A stretch of 64,000 nt of DNA from an uncultured Oscillospiraceae bacterium. Its GTDB lineage: Bacteria > Bacillota > Clostridia > Oscillospirales > Oscillospiraceae. A program made the translations under genes and the position numbers. Below are positions 1 through 8,458 of the stretch, one piece after another. The stretch covers positions 62,001 through 126,000 of the forward strand of contig CAKTVG010000004.1 in the NCBI GenBank assembly GCA_934622035.1. The letters are read 5' to 3'. How positions within the stretch are numbered: position 1 is the first letter of the stretch; the number at the start of each line of letters is the position of its first letter. The notes under the pieces are model-generated. The model worked only from the letters and a program-made list of their open reading frames with translations. It had not been told where the DNA came from and did not search any database.

Positions 1-64
1 CCTGAATGAATTTCGTTTTGCCGGAATCCAGAAATCCGGTGAAGGCATAGACGGGGATGGGCAT
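1..64 (-). CDS. CobW-family GTPase, 5' end only (runs off window)
   Basis: Reading the minus strand from the ATG at 64 gives about 21 residues beginning MPIPVYAFTGF and running straight into a P-loop (GFLDSGKT), the signature start of COG0523/CobW-type GTP-dependent metallochaperones. An AGGAGG ribosome binding site sits about 8 bases upstream. It follows the complete paralogue at 79-1203 by only 14 bases, so the two are cotranscribed. Its P-loop reads LDSGKT where the neighbour has LGAGKT, so they are distinct paralogues. The rest lies outside the window. Confidence 0.8.
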   Translation of the reverse strand, partial: MPIPVYAFTGFLDSGKTKFIQ

Positions 65-78
65 AAGGACGCCTCCTT

Positions 79-1203
79 TTATACGCCGAACAGAGCGGCA
101 ACTGCCGCCTCGTTCAGGTTCGAGCCGATCACGCACAGGCGGCCGGTGACAGCAGCACTGCCGCTGCGGACGTCGATCTCGCCGGGAACGTGGTCAAAGT
201 GGAGCCAGGTGCCGTCCGTGTTTTCCACGATGCCCTTGGCGCGCAGGACGACGCCGTATTTCTCGTCGTTGTCCAGCTCCGTGAGAATACCGCGCAGCTC
301 GTCTGCGGTGAACTTCTTCGGCGTTTCTACGCCCCAGCTCTGGAAAATCTCATCGGCGTCATGGCCATGATGATGGTGATGATGATGGTGATGATGATGG
401 TGCTCGTGGTCCTCGTCCTCGTCATGATCGTGATGATGGTGGTGCTCGTGCTCCTCATCCTCGTCATGATCGTGATGATGGTGGTGCTCGTGTTCCTCAT
501 CCTCGTCATGGTCATGATGATGGTGGCAGCAGCAGTCATCGTCGTCATCGTCATCATCGTCGTCATGATGTGCGGCCTTGATCATTTCCGCCAGCTCCTG
601 CGTCAGAGAGTTCTGATGGTGCATAGCGTCGAGAATCTGCTTGCCGGTGATTTGATCCCAGGGAGTGGTGATGATCATGGCGTCCTTGTTGTGCTCGCGC
701 AGCAGCGCCACGGCGGCAGCCAGCTTTTCCTCGCTGATGGTGGAGGTGCGGCTGAGGATGATGCAGGAGGCGGTTTCAATCTGATTGCTGTAGAATTCGC
801 CGAAGTTTTTCAGATAGACCTTGCACTTGGTGGCATCTGCGACGGTAATGAAGCTGCCGAGCTGGACGTCCGGTGTGGCGACGCGCTCTACCGCGCCGAC
901 AACGTCGCTGAGCTTGCCGACGCCGGACGGCTCAATGAGAATGCGGTCGGGCTGATAGTCGGCGATGACCTGCTTGAGTGCACGGCCGAAGTCGCCCACG
1001 AGGGAGCAGCAGATGCAGCCGGAGTTCATTTCGTTGACCTTGATGCCCGCATCCTGCATGAAGCCGCCGTCAATGCCGATCTCGCCGAACTCGTTTTCAA
1101 TCAGGACGAGCTTTTCGCCCTTGTAGGCTTCCTGAATCATTTTCTTGATGAGCGTGGTCTTGCCCGCGCCGAGGAAACCGGAGTAAATGTCGATGGTTGT
1201 CAT
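79..1203 (-). CDS. COG0523/CobW-type metallochaperone GTPase with His/Asp-rich metal-binding insert
   Basis: 374 residues. The N-terminal G domain has a Walker A (GFLGAGKTT, near residue 10) and the family's CxCC metal motif (GCICCS). The usual NKxD base-recognition motif is not evident; LSRTS stands where it is expected. Between G domain and C-terminal CobW domain lies an insert of about 75 residues made of a run of ten Asp, three Cys, then three 14-residue repeats of His with Asp/Glu and a final His run. Such tails bind Zn, Ni or Co in this family. The start at 1203 is chosen because AGGAAG lies 11 bases upstream; longer starts would overlap the leader. It is first in an operon with the partial paralogue at 1-64. 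Likely role: delivering a divalent metal to client enzymes; the metal is not determinable. Confidence 0.85.
   Translation of the reverse strand: MTTIDIYSGFLGAGKTTLIKKMIQEAYKGEKLVLIENEFGEIGIDGGFMQDAGIKVNEMNSGCICCSLVGDFGRALKQVIADYQPDRILIEPSGVGKLSDVVGAVERVATPDVQLGSFITVADATKCKVYLKNFGEFYSNQIETASCIILSRTSTISEEKLAAAVALLREHNKDAMIITTPWDQITGKQILDAMHHQNSLTQELAEMIKAAHHDDDDDDDDDDCCCHHHHDHDEDEEHEHHHHHDHDEDEEHEHHHHHDHDEDEDHEHHHHHHHHHHHHGHDADEIFQSWGVETPKKFTADELRGILTELDNDEKYGVVLRAKGIVENTDGTWLHFDHVPGEIDVRSGSAAVTGRLCVIGSNLNEAAVAALFGV
358..540 (-). repeat. 42-bp tandem repeats coding the metal-binding insert
   Basis: About three copies of a 42-bp unit encode a 14-residue block (His run, DHDEDEE, HE). The repeats are nearly identical at DNA level, so copy number could change by slippage or unequal recombination without breaking frame. 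They lie wholly inside the 79-1203 gene. Confidence 0.75.
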
Positions 1204-1267
1204 AAGATAGAAAACTTCCTTTCTATTTCGCATCCTATGAAAAAGATGTTGCACATTTTTTCATAAT

Positions 1268-1296
1268 ATTATAGCACTACCCGTCAAGGAGCGCAA
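1268..1296 (-). promoter_or_regulatory. sigma-A promoter for the CobW operon
   Basis: On the minus strand, TTGCGC (-35), 17 bases, TATAAT (-10). It lies 65 bases upstream of the 1203 start codon. No clear Zur or Fur palindrome was recognised beside it. Confidence 0.65.
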
Positions 1297-1336
1297 GCGT
1301 TCCGCAGAAATCAGCCGCAAAAATTGAAAAACGGGT

Positions 1337-1364
1337 TGCTTTTTTCGAATTCCATGCTATACTA
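1337..1364 (+). promoter_or_regulatory. sigma-A promoter for LTA-synthase-like gene
   Basis: TTGCTT, 16 bases, TATACT. The -10 box covers the in-frame ATG at 1364, so that upstream ATG cannot be the start. This supports the start at 1391. Confidence 0.65.
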
Positions 1365-1390
1365 TGAGAACGTGCGAGGTGAACACTAAC

Positions 1391-3406
1391 ATGTTTAACA
1401 AGTCTAAAATTTCGCTGAACGCGCTTCGCCGCCAGTGGAATTTGGAAAATTTTCTCCGGCTTGCCGTTTACATTACGTCTGCATTTCTCATCAACCTCTG
1501 TCTGGAGATGCTTTCCAGGCGTTCCGTTTCTGCCGGAATCCGATACCTGGCGGATAGCCCCTGGCAGTTCTTTTACGATGCACTGATCATTCTGTTTACC
1601 CTGTCGCTCTCACTGGTCTTCCGGAAGCGCGGCTTTTTCTTTCTCCTCTTCTCTGCCATTTGGCTTGGCCTTGGCTTGACAAATTGCATTTTGCTCGGTT
1701 ATCGCGCCACGCCGCTGACCGCACCGGATATCTGGCTGATCTCCTCCGTGCGCGATATCATTGAAATCTATATGTCGCCTCTGGCGATTCTCGGGCTGAT
1801 GCTGGTGATCTCTGCCGTGATCGGCGCGATCATGCTGCTCTGGCTGCGGGCAAAAAAATACCGGACGGATTATGCCTTTGGCCTGACGAACATTGCGCTG
1901 TTCGCGCTGTTGCTGGCCGGATCAACCGCGTATTTTCTGAAATCCGGCGCGATTGCCTCTCAATTTCCGAATCTTCCGGATGCTTACCGCAATAATGGCT
2001 TTGCCTACTGCTTTTCCGCCAGTGCGGTCACGCAGGGCATTCCCCAGCCGGAGGATTACAGCCAGGAGGAGGTTCAGGCCGTTTTGGACGCGCAGGGCGA
2101 AGCTCCTGCCAGCCGCGAAAACACGCCGAACATCGTTTTCGTGCAGCTGGAATCCTTTTTTGACCCGAATCTTTTGAAGGATTTATCCTATGCGGAAAAC
2201 CCGGTGCCGAATTTTGAACGCCTGAAGGCGGCGTATTCCTCTGGCCTGTTCTATGTGCCGAGCATCGGCGCCGGTACGGCCAACACGGAATTCGAAGTAC
2301 TTACCGGCATGAATCTGGAGCATTTCGGCGTGGGCGAGTATCCCTATAAGACCGTTGTGAAGCGCCGCGTCTGCGATTCGGCGGCCTACGCTTTGAAGTC
2401 CCTCGGCTATGCCACGCATGCAATCCACAACAACAACGCAACGTTCTACAGCCGCAACCGCGTCTATGCCAATTTTGGATTTGACACCTTTACCTCCGAG
2501 GAATACATGAATCAGCTGGAATACAATCCGCTGGATTGGGCGAAGGACAGCGCGCTGACCGGCGAAATCCTCAAGGCACTGCAATCCACGGCAGGGAAGG
2601 ATCTTGTCTTCACGGTATCCGTGCAGCCGCACGGCAAGTATCCGACCGAGCCGATTCCCGGCGCGGAGACAATTGCGGTCAGCGGTATCGAGGACGAGGC
2701 GCGCCGCTGTGGCTTTGAATACTATCTTGCCCAGCTGCGCGAAACGGATGCGTTTATCGGAGAACTGACAAGCACGCTTGGCAGCTTCAAGGAGCCGACC
2801 GTCGTCGTATTCTACGGAGATCATCTGCCCAGCCTGCAAATCACGCAGGACGAGCTTTCCCGCGGCACGGTACAGTCCACGGAGTACGTGATCTGGAGCA
2901 ATTTCCCCATGCGCCGCGAGACAAGAGATATTCAGGCCTATCAGCTGACGGCTCTGGTGTTTGAACGCTTGGGCATTCACGAGGGAACGACCTTTGTCTA
3001 CCATCAGAAGCATCTTGGCCTCAGCGATACCGATGCGCAATATCAGCAGGATCTGACGCTGCTGGAATACGATCTGCTTTACGGTGAGCGCTACAGCACC
3101 GGCGGCACTGCGCCGGTGGCCACCCAGCTCCGCCTCGGCGTGGATAAAATTGCGCTCAACAGCCTTGACTACAACGCGGAAAGCATGCTGCTGACCGTCC
3201 GAGGCAGGAACTTTACGCCCTTCAGCAAGATCACGCTCAACGGCGATGTAATTGCGACGGAGTTTGTTTCCGATCACTGCCTGCGGGCGGCGGAGGTTTC
3301 GCTTGCATCGGAGGACGTACTGACCGTTGCACAGGTTTCGTCCACGGATGAGCTGTATATCCTCTCGCAGACGGCGGAGCTGGAGTATTTGAGCAAGCCG
3401 TCTTGA
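1391..3406 (+). CDS. LTA synthase-like sulfatase-fold phosphoglycerol transferase
   Basis: 671 residues. About five N-terminal membrane segments (to about residue 190) precede an extracellular alkaline-phosphatase/sulfatase fold, as in LtaS and MdoB enzymes that polymerise glycerol phosphate onto cell-surface glycans. Visible motifs are NIVFVQLESF (metal-binding Glu), GAGTANTEFEVLTG (nucleophile Thr), VQPHGKYP and VVVFYGDHLPS (metal-binding Asp/His). After the enzyme domain there is a C-terminal extension of about 90 residues with an IPT/TIG-like beta pattern (VRGRNFTP, KITLNGD), unusual for LtaS. GAGGTG lies 9 bases before the ATG at 1391. Transcribed alone from its own promoter. Family assignment is firm; the glycan substrate is not known. 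Confidence 0.88.
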   Translation: MFNKSKISLNALRRQWNLENFLRLAVYITSAFLINLCLEMLSRRSVSAGIRYLADSPWQFFYDALIILFTLSLSLVFRKRGFFFLLFSAIWLGLGLTNCILLGYRATPLTAPDIWLISSVRDIIEIYMSPLAILGLMLVISAVIGAIMLLWLRAKKYRTDYAFGLTNIALFALLLAGSTAYFLKSGAIASQFPNLPDAYRNNGFAYCFSASAVTQGIPQPEDYSQEEVQAVLDAQGEAPASRENTPNIVFVQLESFFDPNLLKDLSYAENPVPNFERLKAAYSSGLFYVPSIGAGTANTEFEVLTGMNLEHFGVGEYPYKTVVKRRVCDSAAYALKSLGYATHAIHNNNATFYSRNRVYANFGFDTFTSEEYMNQLEYNPLDWAKDSALTGEILKALQSTAGKDLVFTVSVQPHGKYPTEPIPGAETIAVSGIEDEARRCGFEYYLAQLRETDAFIGELTSTLGSFKEPTVVVFYGDHLPSLQITQDELSRGTVQSTEYVIWSNFPMRRETRDIQAYQLTALVFERLGIHEGTTFVYHQKHLGLSDTDAQYQQDLTLLEYDLLYGERYSTGGTAPVATQLRLGVDKIALNSLDYNAESMLLTVRGRNFTPFSKITLNGDVIATEFVSDHCLRAAEVSLASEDVLTVAQVSSTDELYILSQTAELEYLSKPS

Positions 3407-3431
3407 CTTTATCGATTAAAAGTGCTAAAGT
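3403..3431 (+). promoter_or_regulatory. sigma-A promoter for aminotransferase
   Basis: TTGACT, 17 bases, TAAAGT. The -35 box overlaps the stop codon of the preceding gene. Confidence 0.65.
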
Positions 3432-3484
3432 AACAGCAAACATCGACTTCCGGTTTGTACGGAGGCCCGATCGGAGGTAGAATG

Positions 3485-4648
3485 ATGCAGGAACTGAATC
3501 GTACAGCCGAACAGTTTACCGATTCCATAATCCGCCGCATGACGCGTATCTCGCTGGCCTGCGGCGCGATCAATCTGGCGCAGGGATTCCCGGATTTTGA
3601 CCCGCCAAAGGCGCTGACCGATCGCCTCGCAGAGGTCAGTCGTACCGGCCCGCACCAATATCCCATTACCATGGGCGCGCCGAACTTCCGCCGCGCACTG
3701 TCCAAAAAGTGTGAGCATTTTGTGGGGATCGCCCCGGATCCCGAAACGGAAATGGTGATTACCATCGGCTCTACCGAGGCCATGGTTGACACACTTTTTG
3801 CCGTGACCAATCCGGGGGACAGGGTCGTCCTCTTTTCCCCGTATTTCGAAAACTACCGTGCGCAGATCCTCTTTGCGGGCTGCACGCCGGTTTTTGTCCC
3901 GCTGACGCCGCCGGATTTCCGCTTTGACGCGAACGTCCTGGAGGATGCGCTGCGTCAGGGCGCCAAGGCGATTCTCATCTGCAATCCGTCCAACCCCAGC
4001 GGTAAGGTCTTTACCCGCGCAGAGCTGGCGCAGATTGCAGAGTTGGCCATTCGCTATGATACCTATGTCATCATGGACGAGGTCTATGAGCACATTATCT
4101 ATGCGCCGCATCAGCATACGTATATGAGCACGCTTCCCGGCATGTGGGAGCGGACGATCTCTTGCAGCTCCTTGTCCAAAACCTATTCCGTGACCGGCTG
4201 GCGTCTCGGCTATGCCATCGCGCCCAAGCGCATCATGGACAAAATCAAGCAGTATCACGACTTTAACGCCGTCGGTGCGGCCTCTCCGCTCATGGAGGCG
4301 GCTGTCGCCGGACTGGAAATGCCGGACAGCTATTATCAGGAGTTTGCCGCACATTATGCGCACATGAAGGCGTTGTTTACCGGCGGCCTAGACCGTCTTG
4401 GGCTGGAATATACGGATCCGCAGGGTGCCTATTTTGTTCTGGTAAATCTAGAAAAGTACATGAAAAAGGACGAAAGCGACGTGGAATTCTGCGAGAAAAT
4501 GGCGCATGAGGTCGGCGTTGCCTGCGTGCCCGGTTCTTCGTTCTTCCGCGAGCCGGTTCACGGCATCGTCCGGCTGCACTTTGCCAAGAAGGACGAGACG
4601 CTCTATGAAGCGCTGGAGCGCCTGGATGATCTCGGAAAGCTCAAATGA
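3485..4648 (+). CDS. pyridoxal-phosphate aminotransferase, class I/II
   Basis: 387 residues, the normal length for fold-type I aspartate/aromatic aminotransferases (AspC/PatA-like). Visible motifs are the substrate and phosphate loop NPSNPSGKVF, the cofactor-binding MDEVYEH and the Schiff-base lysine in SSLSKTYSVTGWRLGY. The enzyme should transfer an amino group between an amino acid and a 2-oxo acid in the cytoplasm; the exact substrate cannot be read from sequence. GGAGGT (3473-3478) is 6 bases before the ATG at 3485, while the adjacent ATG at 3482 is only 3 bases away, so 3485 is preferred. It has its own promoter and is followed by a hairpin. Confidence 0.88.
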   Translation: MQELNRTAEQFTDSIIRRMTRISLACGAINLAQGFPDFDPPKALTDRLAEVSRTGPHQYPITMGAPNFRRALSKKCEHFVGIAPDPETEMVITIGSTEAMVDTLFAVTNPGDRVVLFSPYFENYRAQILFAGCTPVFVPLTPPDFRFDANVLEDALRQGAKAILICNPSNPSGKVFTRAELAQIAELAIRYDTYVIMDEVYEHIIYAPHQHTYMSTLPGMWERTISCSSLSKTYSVTGWRLGYAIAPKRIMDKIKQYHDFNAVGAASPLMEAAVAGLEMPDSYYQEFAAHYAHMKALFTGGLDRLGLEYTDPQGAYFVLVNLEKYMKKDESDVEFCEKMAHEVGVACVPGSSFFREPVHGIVRLHFAKKDETLYEALERLDDLGKLK

Positions 4649-4690
4649 AAGGCTGCCCTCCGTGCTCCGGCACGGTACCCGCACAAATAC

Positions 4691-4728
4691 GAAGGAAAAC
4701 ACCGGTTGTCAAACCGGTGTTTTCCTTC
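4691..4728 (+). terminator. rho-independent terminator-like hairpin
   Basis: A 14-bp perfect stem (GGAAAACACCGGTT and its complement) around a 4-base loop, with T-rich sequence in and after the 3' arm. It separates the aminotransferase from the MATE gene. Confidence 0.6.
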
Positions 4729-4787
4729 CTGTAAGGAGACAATGCTGGCCATTACCGCCTATTTTTTTGCATAAATCAATTCATGTG

Positions 4788-4816
4788 TTGACAAGCATTC
4801 CCAAGTGTGCTATCCT
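4788..4816 (+). promoter_or_regulatory. sigma-A promoter for MATE gene
   Basis: Consensus TTGACA, 17 bases, TATCCT, 26 bases before the start codon. Confidence 0.75.
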
Positions 4817-4841
4817 CTGCAACTGTAAGTGAGGTGTTCTC

Positions 4842-6233
4842 ATGAAAAAGCATAATTCGGCCTCGAGAATGGACGCTTTTTTCACGAAAAGACTGTCCGG
4901 CAATGTCTTCACCTGGCGGGGCATTCTTCAAATGACGATCCCCTTCATGCTCGACAGCCTTTCTATCATGCTCATCGGCATGCTGATCACAGCGCTCATC
5001 AGCAGCAACGGCGAAAGCTCTGTCGCGGCCGTTTCACTGGTCGGCCCCGTGACGAATCTTGTGGTCTGTATGTTCAACGGCATCGGCGCCGGCGGCACGG
5101 TCGTGGTGTCCCAAAGCTGCGGCATGGGCGACCCGAAGCGCGTGGCAAGGGCGTGCAGCCAGGTCATCTGGCTGACGGTGCTGATCGGCATCGTTTCCTG
5201 CCTGCCGCTGTTGATTTTCCCGGATGCCGTCCTGATGGCGCTTTATCCGAAGGCAGAGGCGGAGGTTTTGCAGAAGGCTTCCGTCTATCTGGCAGGCAGC
5301 ACGTGGTCCATTCTCGCCTTTACCGTCTATACTGCGATGTACAGCGTTCTGCGCGGTCTTGGCGAATCGAAAAAATGCCTGATCCTGAGTATTATTATCA
5401 ATGTTGCGTATCTGCTGTTCAGCATTCTCTTCCTCAACTGGCTGAAGCTGGACATTCAGGGCAGCGTCTACGCGCTGATTCTCGCGCGAATCTTGGGTGC
5501 AGCCTGTGCGGTTGCACTGCTGTTCTTCATCCATCCGCCGATCAAGGTTTCCCTCCGTGAGCTGATTTCCTACGACCGCCAGCTTGTCGGCTCAACGCTT
5601 CGCGTGAGCGTTCCGCTCGGCTTGGAACAGATCTTCAGTACCTGCGGCAGCATTGTTGCCGGGATGTTCATGGTGCAGCTTGGCACGACGGCGGTTGCAA
5701 TCAATGCAATCGCAAACTCGCTGCTGGGTGTGCTGTACGCCGCGGCAAACTCTGCCGGTACGCTGGCGGTAACGCTCGTCGGGCGCTGCATCGGCGCCGG
5801 TGAACGCGAGGAGGCACGCAGATATTCCATCAGCACGGTACATATCTGCACGGTCATTCTGGCGTTGTCGGCGGTGATTTTCTTCCCGCTGCTGCCGCTT
5901 TTGCTGAAGCAGTACAATCCCACGCCGGAGGCAGCAGCTACCGCAAAGCAATTGCTGCTGCTGAGCATTCCCGCGCTGTTTCTCTGCTGGCCGATGTCAA
6001 CCACCATGCCCAGCTCTCTGCGCGCGGCGAATGATACGATGTTCCCGTCGGTGTTTTCGCTGGCAGCGCTTTGGGTGCTCAACATCGGCCTGGCATATGT
6101 GCTGGCCATTCACGCGGGCATGGGCCTGATGGGCGTCTGGATCGCAACCTGGGCCGCGTGGGCGGTTCGCGCGGTCGGCTTCTACATCCGCTATCGGAAG
6201 CTCGACTGGGCAAAGGCCGTCTGCACGAAGTAA
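4842..6233 (+). CDS. MATE-family multidrug/metabolite exporter
   Basis: 463 residues with twelve predicted membrane segments arranged as two six-helix halves, typical of MATE antiporters that export cationic drugs or metabolites using Na+ or H+. The N-terminal half carries MLDSLSIMLIGMLITA and the inter-half region resembles other Clostridia MatE proteins (GSIVAGMFMVQLGTTAVAI). GAGGTG is 5-6 bases before the ATG. It is a single gene with its own promoter, ended by a terminator shared convergently with the MFS gene. The substrate is unknown. A second MATE gene lies at 31697-33055, not closely similar by eye. Confidence 0.88.
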   Translation: MKKHNSASRMDAFFTKRLSGNVFTWRGILQMTIPFMLDSLSIMLIGMLITALISSNGESSVAAVSLVGPVTNLVVCMFNGIGAGGTVVVSQSCGMGDPKRVARACSQVIWLTVLIGIVSCLPLLIFPDAVLMALYPKAEAEVLQKASVYLAGSTWSILAFTVYTAMYSVLRGLGESKKCLILSIIINVAYLLFSILFLNWLKLDIQGSVYALILARILGAACAVALLFFIHPPIKVSLRELISYDRQLVGSTLRVSVPLGLEQIFSTCGSIVAGMFMVQLGTTAVAINAIANSLLGVLYAAANSAGTLAVTLVGRCIGAGEREEARRYSISTVHICTVILALSAVIFFPLLPLLLKQYNPTPEAAATAKQLLLLSIPALFLCWPMSTTMPSSLRAANDTMFPSVFSLAALWVLNIGLAYVLAIHAGMGLMGVWIATWAAWAVRAVGFYIRYRKLDWAKAVCTK

Positions 6234-6239
6234 ATACAA

Positions 6240-6286
6240 AGCCGTCTGATACAAGCTGTATCAGACGGCTGATTTTATGCTTTTTT
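6240..6286. terminator. bidirectional terminator between convergent genes
   Basis: A 14-bp perfect stem (AGCCGTCTGATACA / TGTATCAGACGGCT) with a 3-base loop, followed by a T-rich run on the plus strand. It sits between the stops of the MATE and MFS genes. Confidence 0.8.
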
Positions 6287-7516
6287 CCTGAAGTAACGGA
6301 TCAGAATGAGAATCAAAACTGCTCCGGCGATAGGGAAGAGGGCGCTGATTCCCATCCCGGCTTTCAGACCGGTCTGTTCTGCCGTGAGGCCGAGATTTGC
6401 AGCCAGTGCGGCCGCCGCGGAGCTTGCCGAAACCTTATCGATGATCACGCCCATCAGCTGCGGCGCAATGGACGCACCAAGGTCGCCTCCGGCCGCCATC
6501 AGCGCATAGGCCGCAACACCGATACCGGGCAGCTTCTCCTCCATCAGAATGAGCGTACCGGGCCAGAGCATTGCAACAAAAAGGCCGGTTAAAATGCAGG
6601 CGGCAAAGGCTGCAACGGGGCTTGGCGAGAGACTGGCCGTGAGATAGCAGCAGGCCGCGCCAACCATACTTATCAGCAGCACGCGCTGGATGTTTTTGCC
6701 ATATCTGGAATAGCCCATTCTTCCAAGACCGAGCAGAACGGCAAACATCGCCATTCCAAGCAGGTCGCCGAGCGCCTTATCGATGTGCAGCGCGGTTTCG
6801 GTGTAGCTGGAGATCCAGTTGGACATGGTGTTTTCCGCACAGCTGCCGAAGAAAATACAGCCGACGCACAGCGCAAGCCCGAGAGCCTTGCGCGAGGTAT
6901 GTCCTGCGTCTGCGGAGGTGCTTTCGCCCGGCATATCCGGCATGGGGGAGACGGCGAACATTGCAGAGGCGATCAGGGGAAGCAGCGCAAGGAGCATCAT
7001 AAGATACATCCAGTTTTCGTTTCCGAAGAGCCTGAGAAACAGCGTGCTCACTGCGACGACGGCCACGACGCCGAAGGCGTAGAGGGAATGCAGAAAGCTC
7101 ATTGCCTTCTGCGGATTGTCCGATGGAATGGCGGCGATTGTCGGGCTGAGCAAAACCTCCGAAAGCCCGGCCGATACCGAGAAAATGACCGTGCCGAGCA
7201 GAAGACCGAGATAAGTATGATTCGGCAGGAGCATGGGGCTCAGGGCGTAAAGAAGCATTCCGGCAGAGGTAATCACCGGCATGATGCGTACGACCTTCGC
7301 AATGGGGAAATGCTTGGAAAAGAAGGTGAAAATGAGGTCGATCGTCAGCTGCGTGCAGAAGTTCGTCAGAACAAGCGTGCCGAGAAGAGTGTAGGAAATG
7401 CCGTACATCTCGTGCAGCGTGGCAAATAGCAGCGGCGGCAGGCTGAATACCGAGGACATGGTGAAGTAGGCCGTGTAGCAGGCCAGTGTGGCACGTCTGT
7501 AGTTTGGTGTGTTCAT
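6275..7516 (-). CDS. MFS transporter (FucP/sugar-MFS-like)
   Basis: 413 residues with twelve hydrophobic segments. There is a Gly/Ala/Ser-rich first helix region and a conserved stretch around the fourth and fifth helices (AGLSEVLLSPTIAAIPS), similar to sugar-MFS and FucP-like transporters. It should be a proton-coupled symporter or exporter in the cytoplasmic membrane. The start at 7516 is chosen because AAGGAAG is 6 bases upstream; the longer frame would begin inside the terminator of the upstream gene. The nearest upstream gene ends in that terminator at 7533-7571, so it is probably expressed separately, although I did not identify a promoter. Substrate unknown. Confidence 0.82.
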   Translation of the reverse strand: MNTPNYRRATLACYTAYFTMSSVFSLPPLLFATLHEMYGISYTLLGTLVLTNFCTQLTIDLIFTFFSKHFPIAKVVRIMPVITSAGMLLYALSPMLLPNHTYLGLLLGTVIFSVSAGLSEVLLSPTIAAIPSDNPQKAMSFLHSLYAFGVVAVVAVSTLFLRLFGNENWMYLMMLLALLPLIASAMFAVSPMPDMPGESTSADAGHTSRKALGLALCVGCIFFGSCAENTMSNWISSYTETALHIDKALGDLLGMAMFAVLLGLGRMGYSRYGKNIQRVLLISMVGAACCYLTASLSPSPVAAFAACILTGLFVAMLWPGTLILMEEKLPGIGVAAYALMAAGGDLGASIAPQLMGVIIDKVSASSAAAALAANLGLTAEQTGLKAGMGISALFPIAGAVLILILIRYFRKKA

Positions 7517-7532
7517 AGCGTTCTTCCTTGTG

Positions 7533-7571
7533 AAAAACGGACAGGCAGGGAGGTTCTCTGCCTGTCCGTTT
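7533..7571 (-). terminator. rho-independent terminator downstream of zinc-ribbon gene
   Basis: A 14-bp stem (AAACGGACAGGCAG and complement) with a 9-base loop. On the minus strand the 3' arm runs into TTTTTC. Confidence 0.75.
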
Positions 7572-7574
7572 GCT

Positions 7575-7796
7575 TCAGTCGCCGGTACCTGTGTGGATGA
7601 CCTTGCCGATGTTCCAAAGCTGCGCAACCTGCTGCGCGGCGGTCAGGCGGCTTTCGGGCGAGTGATATTCCACATGCACTGTTTCTGCACCGCAGTCCAG
7701 ACAGCTTACGCTGACGCACCAGCCGTTGTCATGCATCACGCCGACGCCGCGGCAGATCGGGCAGTCTACCAGTTCAAGCTCATAAATTGCGTCCAT
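7575..7796 (-). CDS. small zinc-ribbon protein (Lar restriction-alleviation-like)
   Basis: 73 residues. Two CxxC knuckles (CPIC near residue 12, CLDC near residue 33) flank a short strand, followed by a short helix (TAAQQVAQLWNIG). This is the layout of Lar-like zinc-ribbon proteins, often of phage origin and often found as single chromosomal genes in Clostridia. The start at 7796 has GGAG 7 bases upstream; upstream in-frame codons have no ribosome binding site. Monocistronic with its own terminator. Assignment to the Lar family is by cysteine spacing and the RLTAAQQ...WN pattern only, and function is unknown. Confidence 0.6.
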   Translation of the reverse strand: MDAIYELELVDCPICRGVGVMHDNGWCVSVSCLDCGAETVHVEYHSPESRLTAAQQVAQLWNIGKVIHTGTGD

Positions 7797-7875
7797 TTCC
7801 GTTCTCCTTCGCTGTGCACAATTTTCTAATAGTGTACCACAATTCGCAGCGAATCGCAAGAGAAGATCGTGGAAA

Positions 7876-8287
7876 TCACAGCGATACCAGCCTGCCGCCG
7901 TCCATTTGGTAGACCGTCCGGCAAAGCTCACGCAGATCCTCCTGGTAGTGGGAGGCGAGGACAATGGTTTTTCCCTGCTCTGCCAGCCGACGCAGCAGTT
8001 CGCGGAATTCTGCGATGGCTGCGTGATCGAGGCCGTTCATCGGCTCGTCGAGAATCAGGATCTCCGGATCGTCCAGAATGGCCTGTGCGAGCCCGAGACG
8101 CTGCCGCATCCCAAGGGAGTAAGCGTCAACGTGCTTTTTTGAGCGCCAGTCCAGTCCTACCGCCTCCATGGCGCTGTGCGCGCGGGATTCGGGCGACCTC
8201 CCGGTCAGTGAGGCCAGAAAACGCAGATTTTTTAACCCGCTGTATTCGCGCAGAAAGCCTGGGGTTTCGATGAGCGCGCCGATGGAA
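7876..8287 (-). pseudogene. ABC transporter ATPase remnant lacking its Walker A half
   Basis: The open frame covers only the second half of a BcrA-type ATPase: IGALIETPGF, the signature helix YSLGMRQRLGLAQ, Walker B (ILILDEPMNGLD) and the H-loop (ASHYQED), then the stop at 7876. The first 80-90 residues, including the Walker A nucleotide loop, are missing. They have been replaced by the N-terminus of a permease in another frame (8280-8458). This is the scar of an internal deletion joining two neighbouring ABC genes. The fragment cannot bind ATP by itself. Part of the decaying locus at 7.9-11.2 kb. Confidence 0.8.
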
Positions 8288-8458
8288 AAGAAAAGGAAGC
8301 AGCCACGGCGAGAGCGCCTTCCCCGATTCCTCTGCGGCCTGGCACAGCGCACGGGCGGGGTTATTGGCAAATACGAGCATCAACAGGGCCAGCGCCCAAA
8401 TGCGCGGACTGCGGCCCCACTTTCGGAAATTTTGCAGAGCGCTACGAACGATAACCAT
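8280..8458 (-). pseudogene. ABC-2 permease remnant (N-terminal fragment)
   Basis: About 58 residues from the ATG at 8458 (MVIVRSALQNFRKWGR, then one membrane segment) look like the amino end of an ABC-2 type permease. The frame then runs out of register into the ATPase fragment and stops at 8126. The start overlaps the end of the intact permease at 8442-9212, as expected for an operon. The deletion junction lies near 8285. Not expected to be functional. Confidence 0.75.

Noticed and set aside
358..540. 42-bp repeats considered as CRISPR or minisatellite outside genes
   Set aside because: They are contiguous, without spacers, and in frame within the metallochaperone gene.
190..1266. 358-codon plus-strand frame opposite the CobW-type gene
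   Set aside because: It mirrors the His/Asp repeat on the other strand, giving low-complexity Met/Val runs, with no ribosome binding site or family match.
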